Assembly (NCBI GenBank): GCA_964523015.1
Contig: CAZFXN010000012.1
Location: 1-60,482 of the forward strand
Length of the DNA stretch: 60,482 nt
Reading direction: 5' to 3'
Origin: JAWXBT01 sp964523015
GTDB lineage: Bacteria > Bdellovibrionota_C > UBA2361 > J135
In this document: one piece after another, positions 24,130 to 32,659 of the stretch
Layout of the letters: each line of letters opens with the position of its first letter
How positions within the stretch are numbered: the first letter of the stretch is position 1
The notes under the pieces: model-generated
What the model saw: only the letters and a program-made list of their open reading frames with translations
Databases searched by the model: none
What the model was told of the DNA's origin: nothing
Program-made: the position numbers and the translations under genes

Positions 24130-27060
24130 CTAACTGACCTGTTTCTTTCCGCGTAACATTGCATCTTTAATTGAACTAAGTTCATTAAGGAGTTTTGGCA
24201 CTTTAGAGGTATCCCCAGCGACAACAGAATCCTCAATTTCCTTAGCAGTTGTGGCAAATGCTGGATATCCAAAAAGAGAGGCGGTGCCAGATATTTCGTT
24301 GGTCATAGCAGTCAAGGATGACCAGTTCATAGAATCACTAGCTTCCTTAATTTTTCTCATCATACTTTCTATATTATCTAGAAATTCAAGAATTTCAGGA
24401 CCAAGCTCAGGACTAACGTCAAAGAGCTCTGAGGTAATAACCTGTGTCTCAGCTCCTGCTAAGCTAGAATTACCGGTAAGAGATTCTCCTCTAATAACCT
24501 TAAGACCTAACCCCATTCTATGGAGACACTTAACCAGAGCAGCTACATTCCCTACAATTGTGGAGTCATCTTTTTGCATGCAACTAAGGCGTAACTTTTT
24601 GGCTAATTCACTACATTCAGGATATCCATACATTCCTGACACGCCCGAAATATCATGAGCAACTGCCTTTAAATCTGACCACTTCTTAGTTTTTACTAGT
24701 CCTTCAACATTTCTTATATATTTATCAAGACCCTCTAAAAATTCTATGATCAATGGTCGAAAATCAGTGTTGTCATCATACATCTGAGAAAGAATTGGGG
24801 AATCACTAGCGCTAAGAACAGGAGGTGGCTCAGTTGTAGTATTTTTATCTCCAGAATTTGACCACCCATCTTGACCGCTCTCTAATTCAATTCCTGATGT
24901 TCTCATCTCAATATCAGAAGCTGGCTTAAGTACAACAACATGTTGATTAGTCCCCTTAGCTCCGATGTACTCTTTAAGTAATGAAAATAAAGAATTCCAG
25001 TTATACGGTTTACTTAAAACCTTATCACACCCAGCATCAATTGATTTCTTTATCTCTGCTTCAAGATTATTTGCAGTAAGTCCAATAATTGGTTTTACAA
25101 ATCCTCTATCTCTTAATTTTTTGGCGGCAACATATCCGTCCATAACGGGCATCTGCATATCAAGGAGAACCAGATCAAATTCCTCATCTAAGGCATGTCG
25201 TAGAGCCTCTTGTCCGTTTGAAACAGTCAGGTATTTTACCCCTGATTTGTTAAGATAAAATTCCAGTAATTTTTGGTTATCTGGATTATCCTCTGCTACT
25301 AATATTCGTCCACTAAGTTGCTCAATTCGGATATTATCATCATCAACATTAATACTCTTCACGTTCTCTAGTTCAACCTGAGTTAAGAACCTAGCATTCT
25401 TTAAAGGTCCTGTTTTAATCATGGCCTTAAAAGAGCTTCCCATTCCTAGGATACTATTAACTTCTATTGAGCCACCCAGCATTTCAGCTAACTGTAGTGA
25501 GATGGTTAATCCTAATCCTGTTCCGCCGAATTTGCGCGTAACCTCTGTATCACCTTGAACGAATGCATGAAAAAGCTGTTGTCTCTTTTCCTCAGATATT
25601 CCGATACCAGTATCAACAATCTGAAATGAGATTACCTCCTCCTCCTGTGAGCAGGAAACGCAAACCTTAACACTCCCCTTTTGGGTAAATTTAATAGAAT
25701 TTCCAACAAGATTTAACAGAATCTGCTTTACCCGCATTGAATCACTAATGATCATTTCAGGTATCTCATTTATATACTCAATCCAGAAATCAAGACCTTT
25801 CTGTTCAGCACGGATACTCATTAAAGCTCTTACATCCTCTAGTATCTCTGCTGGCGAGCAGGCCACGAGATCTAAAGAGAGCTTTCCAGCCTCAATCTTT
25901 GATAGATCAAGAATATCATTAATAAGCTCAAGTAAGTGCTCCCCATTTCGCAGTATAGTTCTAACTGAACTTTTATTATCAGGATCTTGAGGAGAAGTAT
26001 GAAGTGCTTTTTGAGCAAACCCCATCATTGCAGTTAAAGGAGTTCTTAACTCATGGCTCATCTTTGCTAAGAACTCTGATTTATATTCACTACTTTTCTC
26101 TAATTCTTTTTTCTTCTCTTCAAGCTGCTGCTTAGTCTCCTCAAGTTCGAAATTGGCGACAGCTAATGTAACGGCATTCTCCTGTAACTCAGCATGGGTA
26201 CTAGTAAGTTTAACCATAACACCAACATGAGCGAGAACTTCATGTTTGTTTATCGGATAACTAACACAACCTAGCGCACCCTTTGAGTAAGCTTCTGTTC
26301 TGACAGAGATAAGATTTAACTCATCACATAACACAAGTGATGGAACGCCCTCTAACGCCGGATCTTTTTTACAAATTTTTACTAACTCAATACCACTCTT
26401 ATCTGGGAGTATCTCACTCACCATAATAACATCAGGCATCTTCTCTCTCGCTTTAGATAGTCCACTTTGTCCATCGGTGGCTTCATAAGTCTCTAGGCCT
26501 GCTTCTTTTAGACAATTAATTACTGACTCTAGCTTATTTTTATCTGATTCGATGACTAAAACGCGCCCCTTAAGCGCTTTCTCGTCTTTATCTGGATCGT
26601 AACTAGGATCCAGAATCTGCTTAATAGATTTGCAGAGTTGTATTTTTTTAATCTTTGTTCTTGGAAGAGTTACATTTCGAAGATCTGTCTGATAAGGAGC
26701 TTTAGAAACTCCATCCTCTAACAAGAAAACAAAACCATTCTCTTTCTTAATAGAAACATTTCCAACTAAACCAATGAAATCCTCACAGTCATCCTCTATA
26801 AATACTGTATCTAGTATTATTACATCTATAGATCTTTTCTTAAGTGCTTTTAAGGCTTCTAAGCTATCCTTTGCCTCTACTAAGCAAAACAGCTCATCTT
26901 TAAGTAGTCCTGCAATTTCACTTCTTAAGGTCTCATCCTCAGATAATAGCAGCACCTCTTTAATTATCGGAGTTGTGGAGATAGAACTTTCCTCTAGGGT
27001 CGTGGGTGAGGTGCTCTGCCCCATCGTATTATGCTGTTTATCGCCCTTTGACTTACTCAT
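24130..27060 (-). CDS. Hybrid histidine kinase with three receivers and two Hpt domains, two of them degenerate
   Basis: The 976-residue protein has no membrane segment. In order: a degenerate receiver (about 33-150, D84 kept but the following Pro lost); a second receiver (about 166-285) in which the phospho-acceptor Asp is Ser (S215 in VIMVSEILPD); a coiled coil (about 290-325); HisKA with H336 in MSHELRTPL; HATPase with N454 (in LVGNSIKF), DTGIGI and GGTGLGL; an intact receiver (D634, in LLDMQMPVMDG); an Hpt with H802 (AHDISG); and a second Hpt where His is Asn (N921, TNEISG). The phosphorelay likely runs H336 to D634 to H802, ending on a separate receiver. The nearest candidate is the receiver fused to PilB, 18 bases upstream in the same operon. 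Confidence 0.93.
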   Translation of the reverse strand: MSKSKGDKQHNTMGQSTSPTTLEESSISTTPIIKEVLLLSEDETLRSEIAGLLKDELFCLVEAKDSLEALKALKKRSIDVIILDTVFIEDDCEDFIGLVGNVSIKKENGFVFLLEDGVSKAPYQTDLRNVTLPRTKIKKIQLCKSIKQILDPSYDPDKDEKALKGRVLVIESDKNKLESVINCLKEAGLETYEATDGQSGLSKAREKMPDVIMVSEILPDKSGIELVKICKKDPALEGVPSLVLCDELNLISVRTEAYSKGALGCVSYPINKHEVLAHVGVMVKLTSTHAELQENAVTLAVANFELEETKQQLEEKKKELEKSSEYKSEFLAKMSHELRTPLTAMMGFAQKALHTSPQDPDNKSSVRTILRNGEHLLELINDILDLSKIEAGKLSLDLVACSPAEILEDVRALMSIRAEQKGLDFWIEYINEIPEMIISDSMRVKQILLNLVGNSIKFTQKGSVKVCVSCSQEEEVISFQIVDTGIGISEEKRQQLFHAFVQGDTEVTRKFGGTGLGLTISLQLAEMLGGSIEVNSILGMGSSFKAMIKTGPLKNARFLTQVELENVKSINVDDDNIRIEQLSGRILVAEDNPDNQKLLEFYLNKSGVKYLTVSNGQEALRHALDEEFDLVLLDMQMPVMDGYVAAKKLRDRGFVKPIIGLTANNLEAEIKKSIDAGCDKVLSKPYNWNSLFSLLKEYIGAKGTNQHVVVLKPASDIEMRTSGIELESGQDGWSNSGDKNTTTEPPPVLSASDSPILSQMYDDNTDFRPLIIEFLEGLDKYIRNVEGLVKTKKWSDLKAVAHDISGVSGMYGYPECSELAKKLRLSCMQKDDSTIVGNVAALVKCLHRMGLGLKVIRGESLTGNSSLAGAETQVITSELFDVSPELGPEILEFLDNIESMMRKIKEASDSMNWSSLTAMTNEISGTASLFGYPAFATTAKEIEDSVVAGDTSKVPKLLNELSSIKDAMLRGKKQVS

Positions 27061-27078
27061 AAAACCTGCTTCTTACTA

Positions 27079-29256
27079 CTACAAACTGTATGTAGAAATT
27101 GCCTTTTTCACCCTGCTGATCAATATCTCTGGGGATGTTCTTTTAGACATAAAGTCTGAGGCTCCAAGTTTTAGCAACTTAACCTCATTCTCAGTTGTGG
27201 CATCTCCAGTAAGCATAATTACAGGAATCTCTTTAGTCTCCGCTCCAGATTTCATCTGTTGCAAAAACTCCTCTCCATTCATAACTGGCATTGAAATATC
27301 GCATAGAACAATTGCTGGGAATGATTCCTGAACCTTAGCTAGCCCTAGCTGACCATTCTCTGCTTCTATAACTTCAAACTTTTCTCTTTCAAGAATTACT
27401 TTTAGTAACTTTCGAACCTGTGGGCTGTCATCTACTAACAATACTTTATGGTTATCCATTTTGTCAGAATTTGAATTAACACGGACAGCTCCACTTGGGC
27501 GTTTATGTGCACCAGATCTTGTCTGTATATTTGAATCTCTAACTGACTTTGAATCGATGCTTAAATATCCTTTAACTTCATCAAAAGAAGTTAAGCCATC
27601 TCTTAGAATATCTGCTGAAGCGTCGTCTATTGATTGGAATCCATTCTGTCTCGCGGAGATTACCATGTCGTCAATGCTACCCTGCTGAGCCATTATTCTA
27701 GCAATTTCAGGGGTAATCTCTAGATAACTATAAACTCCAAGACGCCCCTTGTATCCAGTTTGGTAACACTTATCACAACCACAGGCCTTCTTTAGTTTTT
27801 TCGGATCTAACTTATATGCTTCAATGTATGCTTTATGCGCCTCAATCTCAGTATCAGAAAGAGGCTGATAACATGCCCCGCATATCTTACGGATCAATCT
27901 TTGAGCCAATATTCCAGCTAAACACTGAGAAACGACAAATGGATCTGCCCCCATATTTTGTATTCTAGTGATGGCATTTGGAGCATCATTAGTATGTAGA
28001 GTTGAAAGTACTAAGTGTCCTGTTAGGGCTGACTGAAGTGCGATATTAATAGTTTCTTGATCTCGGATCTCACCGATCATGATAATATCCGGATCCTGAC
28101 GAAGAATCGATCTAAGGGCCGAAGCGAATGTTACATCAATAGCTTTATTAAGCTGAATCTGATTAACCCCATCGAATTTATATTCAATTGGATCTTCAAC
28201 CGTTGTAATATTCTTTTTGCCATCTCGTAAGTAATTTATAGCAGTATAGAGAGTTGTGGTTTTACCTGAACCTGTAGGACCAGTTACTAATATTAACTTA
28301 GAATGGCTTCCTAAAACTGTCTTTAAAGATTGCTGTATCGGTAAAGGAAGTCCTAGATCATCAAACTTCATCTTGTCATAGTCAGATCGCATTAGTCTTA
28401 AAACAATCTTCTCTCCAAATGATGTTGGAATAGTCGATACACGCATATCAACAGTTTCATGACCACGTTTAACTCCAAGCCTGCCATCCTGAGGTCTTCG
28501 ACGCTCAGAGACGTCCATAGCAGAAAGAATCTTTATTCGGGAAAGGAGGTACGGCTGAAGTCTCTTAGGAACTTCAAGAACTTTCTGCATCACGCCATCT
28601 ATGCGGAAACGAATATCAACAACATTTTTAGTTGGCTCGATATGAACATCGCTTGCCTCTACACTGATTGCATCTACTAAAATTTCATTAACTAGCTTAA
28701 CAATAGGAGCGACATCTTGATTATTAAACTCCTCGTCTTCTTCTGTCTTGCCTCCTCCTCTAACTAGTTCGACATCCCCATATTCCTCATCTCCTGCTTC
28801 TTTTAACGCATTAGATAAAGAGCTACTCCAATGCTTATCTATTAATTTTATAATTTGCTCTTCTGAAGCAATGACTGGTTTAATTGAAGTTGATAAAGTA
28901 AATTCAATCTGCTGAAGTGCTTGTAAGTCAAGCGGATTGGCAAATGCAACTATCACTCCAGTAGCTGCTCTCTTTAATGGTATGAGGATATTCTCTCGAC
29001 AGAAATTTGGTTCTACAAATTGTTTGAAATCATTTACAGAAAAAGTTTCTGCGAGTTCTTCTGATTCTAAATTATAAATTTCTAATCCTAATTTTTCTGA
29101 GACCTTCTCAATTGCTTTTTGTTCGTCGAGCAAACCCTTTCCGGCAAGTCGCGCAATTGGACCTTTCACGCCGATGGCGAGCACTGACTGATCTGGAAGT
29201 GACTCGAGCAATTTATTCTTATGAAGAAATCGCACGAGCGGATCGATGTTACTCAC
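27079..29256 (-). CDS. pilB: PilB/GspE-type pilus assembly ATPase fused to a C-terminal receiver domain
   Basis: The 725-residue protein has an N-terminal MshEN/GspE-N region (about 1-145). The motor domain follows, with Walker A GPTGSGKTTT (326-335), the Asp box, Walker B (DPDIIMIGEIRD, about 388-399) and the His box (LVLSTLHTNDAP). A Zn site is formed by CGAC (459-462) and CDKC (494-497). These are standard for PilB/MshE/GspE motors that extrude pilins. Unusually, residues about 601-725 are a complete receiver with D609-D610, phospho-acceptor D653 (CDISMPVMNG) and T683. A Ser/Asn/Arg linker joins the two. The start is a GTG at 29256. The gene lies between minor pilin genes and the hybrid kinase. 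Confidence 0.95.
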   Translation of the reverse strand: MSNIDPLVRFLHKNKLLESLPDQSVLAIGVKGPIARLAGKGLLDEQKAIEKVSEKLGLEIYNLESEELAETFSVNDFKQFVEPNFCRENILIPLKRAATGVIVAFANPLDLQALQQIEFTLSTSIKPVIASEEQIIKLIDKHWSSSLSNALKEAGDEEYGDVELVRGGGKTEEDEEFNNQDVAPIVKLVNEILVDAISVEASDVHIEPTKNVVDIRFRIDGVMQKVLEVPKRLQPYLLSRIKILSAMDVSERRRPQDGRLGVKRGHETVDMRVSTIPTSFGEKIVLRLMRSDYDKMKFDDLGLPLPIQQSLKTVLGSHSKLILVTGPTGSGKTTTLYTAINYLRDGKKNITTVEDPIEYKFDGVNQIQLNKAIDVTFASALRSILRQDPDIIMIGEIRDQETINIALQSALTGHLVLSTLHTNDAPNAITRIQNMGADPFVVSQCLAGILAQRLIRKICGACYQPLSDTEIEAHKAYIEAYKLDPKKLKKACGCDKCYQTGYKGRLGVYSYLEITPEIARIMAQQGSIDDMVISARQNGFQSIDDASADILRDGLTSFDEVKGYLSIDSKSVRDSNIQTRSGAHKRPSGAVRVNSNSDKMDNHKVLLVDDSPQVRKLLKVILEREKFEVIEAENGQLGLAKVQESFPAIVLCDISMPVMNGEEFLQQMKSGAETKEIPVIMLTGDATTENEVKLLKLGASDFMSKRTSPEILISRVKKAISTYSL

Positions 29257-29344
29257 TCCGAATAATTCCGATAAATTTTTTACAAAAAAATACTAGTTCC
29301 CTAGTTATGAATCGTCTTAACAGACTGATTTCTATAGCGAATAA

Positions 29345-29911
29345 TTAGTCGGGCTGATTGTAGTAAATTCCCTGATTGGCAAAGTGAAAACCGTCCTCTG
29401 TAAAACGTGTAGTAATATCAAACTGTTCTCGTGGAAAATAGGAATTAAGGGAATTCACAGCTTGGAGAAAAGATGAATAATCACTATCACTTACCTCGGT
29501 CGAGAGAGATAAAAACTTCTCAAAGGGGGTAAACTCATTGATAGTATTAGCAAATGTTTTATTAAATTGAGCAGTTGCCTCATCTTTTGAGATGCCCTCA
29601 GAGACGTAGATCCCAAGATAAAAGTGTATAAGAATATTTCCTATTAATAGAAAAATGACCATCGAAAACCATACTGAGCCTAATATTTTTACCCTTTTTA
29701 TGCTCCATGGCTCACTAATCTCTATCTTAGTATTATTGCTAGAATCTGCGTCAACTCCATCACCAGTAGATCCAAAATCAGGTTGTTCCGTATAAGACTC
29801 TAGGCTCTCATCAAGGATACCCTTATATTTTTGGTTGTCCTTAAGCTTTAGAACTCTGTCATCCTCTTTGTGCTCTGTTGAGTTTTTTAAATCTTTATCA
29901 TCATCTGTCAT
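29345..29911 (-). CDS. Single-pass membrane protein in the pilin operon
   Basis: The 188-residue protein has a very polar Asp/Ser/Lys-rich N-terminus (about 1-70), one membrane helix (about 77-100, VWFSMVIFLLIGNILIHF) and a C-terminal part of about 85 residues with aromatic segments. The topology implied is a cytoplasmic acidic tail with a periplasmic domain. I recognise no family, but size and position would suit a PilO/PilP-like or otherwise pilus-specific inner-membrane component. It lies between a pseudopilin (25 bases upstream) and pilB (88 bases downstream). Function is inferred from context only. Confidence 0.6.
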   Translation of the reverse strand: MTDDDKDLKNSTEHKEDDRVLKLKDNQKYKGILDESLESYTEQPDFGSTGDGVDADSSNNTKIEISEPWSIKRVKILGSVWFSMVIFLLIGNILIHFYLGIYVSEGISKDEATAQFNKTFANTINEFTPFEKFLSLSTEVSDSDYSSFLQAVNSLNSYFPREQFDITTRFTEDGFHFANQGIYYNQPD

Positions 29912-29936
29912 GCAGATACCTATCCTTTTCCTCTTT

Positions 29937-30449
29937 CTATTTCTCTTGACCTATTTCTTTTTCTTTTGCCACAACTTGCTCAAATACAACTCCATTTACT
30001 TCAGTATAACGGTAGACATTTCCACTTTTAGCATGAGTTACTTCAAAACGTAGATGATCCTTTGGACGACCCATCTTAGCTGGCTCATAAACCCTAATAA
30101 GATAGTTAAGTATTATTCCATCCTTTAAAAAGAGATCCTCAAATGGAGGAGGCAGAGATCCCGGCCCAACAATATGTTTCATCAGATATCTCCGTGTAGG
30201 ATTAGGAGAGCTCATATCACTATAAATAGTTTGCTTTAACTTATCGTAGGTACTCTGGGCCATAGTCTCAAAAGAGCGTTGATTAGTTACATTGAGATTT
30301 GAAATTACAAGAATAGTTAGCAGTACTATGATCGCAGCTGAGAAAAATAACTCTAAAAGAGAGAAATTATACCCCTCTATTTTTTTTGTAAAAGTTTTGA
30401 GTAAAGAGTTATTAAATTCCATAAGGGTTGAGTTTATTAAAATATTCAT
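29937..30449 (-). CDS. Prepilin-like protein (PilW/pseudopilin type)
   Basis: The 170-residue product has a long leader ending in GYNFSLLELFF, followed by a hydrophobic helix (AAIIVLLTILVISNL). This is a prepilin-peptidase-like N-terminus: Gly, an aromatic segment and Glu about residue 5-7 of the mature helix. The cleavage context (EGYNFSLLE) is looser than the classic GFTLIE, so processing by PilD is uncertain. The rest is an alpha/beta head (about 60-170) with no Cys. A start at M10 is also possible. It lies 59 bases downstream of the PilX-like gene. It probably joins the minor-pilin tip complex. Confidence 0.65.
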   Translation of the reverse strand: MNILINSTLMEFNNSLLKTFTKKIEGYNFSLLELFFSAAIIVLLTILVISNLNVTNQRSFETMAQSTYDKLKQTIYSDMSSPNPTRRYLMKHIVGPGSLPPPFEDLFLKDGIILNYLIRVYEPAKMGRPKDHLRFEVTHAKSGNVYRYTEVNGVVFEQVVAKEKEIGQEK

Positions 30450-30508
30450 CTCTTGGAAACGGTCCTTTGAGGATGAGATAGAAATAATAAAGGATCATCA
30501 ATAAAAGA

Positions 30509-32077
30509 TCATCGATAGACCTGATTCATAGAACGGATCCTATACTGCATGTCCTCAACCAATCCCTCACCTACAATAGATGAGTCATAGTGAATCTGAG
30601 CACCACTATTAACAATTAGATCCTTTGCTAAAACCCCTCCTCTTATATCCATATTTGCGCTAACAGTGACCTGGGCATAAGGAGCTACAATAAAAGCACG
30701 TAACGGTTGGGTAGTGCCAGCAAGAGTAATTGCTGTTGTGCCCATATAATATAAGCGAAGTTGAAAAGGTCTGAGTGTATTTGTAATATTTGTATCATAT
30801 ATGGTATTTGGATAGCTTGCATTTGATGATACGGCCCAAAAGTAGAACTCAATGACTTGTCCAGCAATTGTTGGCGCAATACTCAACTGTGTCGCACTAG
30901 TTTGTAAATAAAATGTAGCCGCATAATATGGGCCAGGATACAATGTCGGGATATTACTACATGTACCAGGGCCCGTTCCAGGACCAGTGCAGGCAGTTAA
31001 GGTTATCGTGCCTGTTGTACGGCCACCAAACGTACTCCAACAACTACTAACTGATGTAACTGGAGTGGCCGCAGGATTTGCTATCGCTGCCCCCTGATTA
31101 GTTGGGCAAGTGTCAGTGAACGTACTACTAGGGAATTGATCCAAAAGGTTAGCAGCACATTCCCTACCTCCACAAACCTTACCTGCAGTTGGGCATCCTC
31201 CTGTAAAATCAGAACAGACAAGACCAGCAAGGGCAGATTCCCGGTAACTAGAATGAAAACTTCCGTAAACAGTACCAGTGATACTCGGTACATTAGTAGC
31301 GTGAAAAAACCCCCCTAAACAACTGGCAGTCTTGTTTCCACTTACATCATAGTCACTAGTTGCAGAGTCATATGAATCACAAGATCCGGCGAAAGTAATC
31401 GTGTCTTTTCCGTAAACACCGTAATCATAAAGATTAACAATATCTCCTTGAATAATTCCTGAAAGATGCGGGCCATCTGTCAGTGAAGTCATCGAGTCAA
31501 GTCGATAAATAGGCTCGAAATCAGTCGTAGGAGTCGCAGTATCTCCCGATGGGTTTTCAGCAAGTGCGTCAAGCATAGTCAATCTGACCATCGAACTTCC
31601 AAAGTTTGCAGCAGCGAAAGTTGCTACAAGATCTACCGCTGCTCCAGTAATGATATTAGTGCTTGTGGGAAAGTTCTCTGTTCCTAATGTAGCGTCATTA
31701 ACTAAGATTTGAGCTGGCGGAGGGTCGGTCACCGCTCCATTTTTAGTTATCTGTGTTGGAATACTTAAACTAGATACGTCATTAATTCCGACAACAGTTG
31801 TTCCTATTCTTGCAAATTTTGCATAAAAATTCGCACGGGAAAATATTGAAGCATAGAGATGTCCATTATCTCTTAGGTGTATAACTGCCTTATTAAAGCT
31901 ATCCTCTACTTCATAGTAGCGACTACTTCTTTTCTTTGTTTCGTAAATTACACTTGTTCCAGCTTGTGTACGCTTTAATGCTTCTCGCACTAGAAAAGCT
32001 GTCAGGGTCAATAAGATCATGACAACTACAATTGTAAAACCAGCTTCATTGTTCCTAGTTAGCTTTTTATCATCCAT
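30509..32077 (-). CDS. PilX-like minor pilin with large extracellular domain
   Basis: The 522-residue protein starts with a short basic leader, then EAGFTIVVVMILLTLTAFLV, a prepilin-type N-terminus lacking the usual Glu5, as in PilX/GspK-like proteins. A short amphipathic helix (about 35-75) leads to a long Ser/Thr/Gly/Asn-rich region (about 90-522) with Cys pairs (for example CDSYDSATSDYDVSGNKTAS with a following C, and CSDFTGGC). That size is far above the usual 200 residues of PilX. It resembles fibre-associated adhesive domains. It is 15 bases downstream of the PilV-like gene. GspK-like function in a type II secretion pseudopilus is the alternative. Confidence 0.7.
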   Translation of the reverse strand: MDDKKLTRNNEAGFTIVVVMILLTLTAFLVREALKRTQAGTSVIYETKKRSSRYYEVEDSFNKAVIHLRDNGHLYASIFSRANFYAKFARIGTTVVGINDVSSLSIPTQITKNGAVTDPPPAQILVNDATLGTENFPTSTNIITGAAVDLVATFAAANFGSSMVRLTMLDALAENPSGDTATPTTDFEPIYRLDSMTSLTDGPHLSGIIQGDIVNLYDYGVYGKDTITFAGSCDSYDSATSDYDVSGNKTASCLGGFFHATNVPSITGTVYGSFHSSYRESALAGLVCSDFTGGCPTAGKVCGGRECAANLLDQFPSSTFTDTCPTNQGAAIANPAATPVTSVSSCWSTFGGRTTGTITLTACTGPGTGPGTCSNIPTLYPGPYYAATFYLQTSATQLSIAPTIAGQVIEFYFWAVSSNASYPNTIYDTNITNTLRPFQLRLYYMGTTAITLAGTTQPLRAFIVAPYAQVTVSANMDIRGGVLAKDLIVNSGAQIHYDSSIVGEGLVEDMQYRIRSMNQVYR

Positions 32078-32092
32078 AAAACTATCGACTTC

Positions 32093-32473
32093 TTATCTAC
32101 TTCTTAATAACGGCATGGTTTTAGTTAGACTCGCATTTCCACTGTATCCAGAGGTTGTTGCAGTTACTGTTACTTCAAAAGTGGTAGAAGCATTAGCATT
32201 AGCAGTGACATTAAGAGACCTGGTAAACCGAATCCCATTATAAAGATAATTAGTAGTTGTAAAATCATTAACATCGGCCAGCGTACCTAAATATCTAGAG
32301 CTATACTGCTCCATAATGTCAATGGCTTGTTGAATAGCTAGAGAATTTTTGCGATTCCTATTATAGACCTTCTCATTATGAATTAATGCTTGAATGTGGG
32401 TAATAAGAACTATACTGACTAAGGACATCGCCATTAGAGATTCAATAAGGCTAACTCCTGATTCTTTTCTCAT
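32093..32473 (-). CDS. PilV-like minor prepilin
   Basis: The 126-residue product has the classic leader MRKESG followed by VSLIESLMAMSLVSIVLITH, which fits G-(f/v)-(t/s)-L-I-E-(s/v), as in PilV/GspI. The short head domain is rich in Thr, Asn and Ala. AAGG lies shortly before the ATG. It is the first gene of the minus-strand run that continues through the PilX-like gene, pseudopilin, membrane protein, pilB-receiver and hybrid kinase. It is divergent from the GT2 gene, so the 186-base gap (32474-32659) should hold the promoters for both. Confidence 0.8.
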   Translation of the reverse strand: MRKESGVSLIESLMAMSLVSIVLITHIQALIHNEKVYNRNRKNSLAIQQAIDIMEQYSSRYLGTLADVNDFTTTNYLYNGIRFTRSLNVTANANASTTFEVTVTATTSGYSGNASLTKTMPLLRSR

Positions 32474-32659
32474 ATTCCTTTGGCCTAACTCGATAGTATA
32501 AAAACAGCCTATTCTAAAGCTAAATGTATGCCGAATGGTATCTCTTAACTCTTTTACGTTTCTTTAGCATTCTATATCAATTTCTTATGTTTGCTAAGAG
32601 ACATAAATTGTTTAAATTAGTGAGCAATATCTATTTTTTAACATATACTACTAAATTTC

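Noticed and set aside
24060..24272. Minus-strand 70-codon frame at the 3' end of the kinase gene
   Set aside because: It overlaps the last Hpt coding region in another frame.
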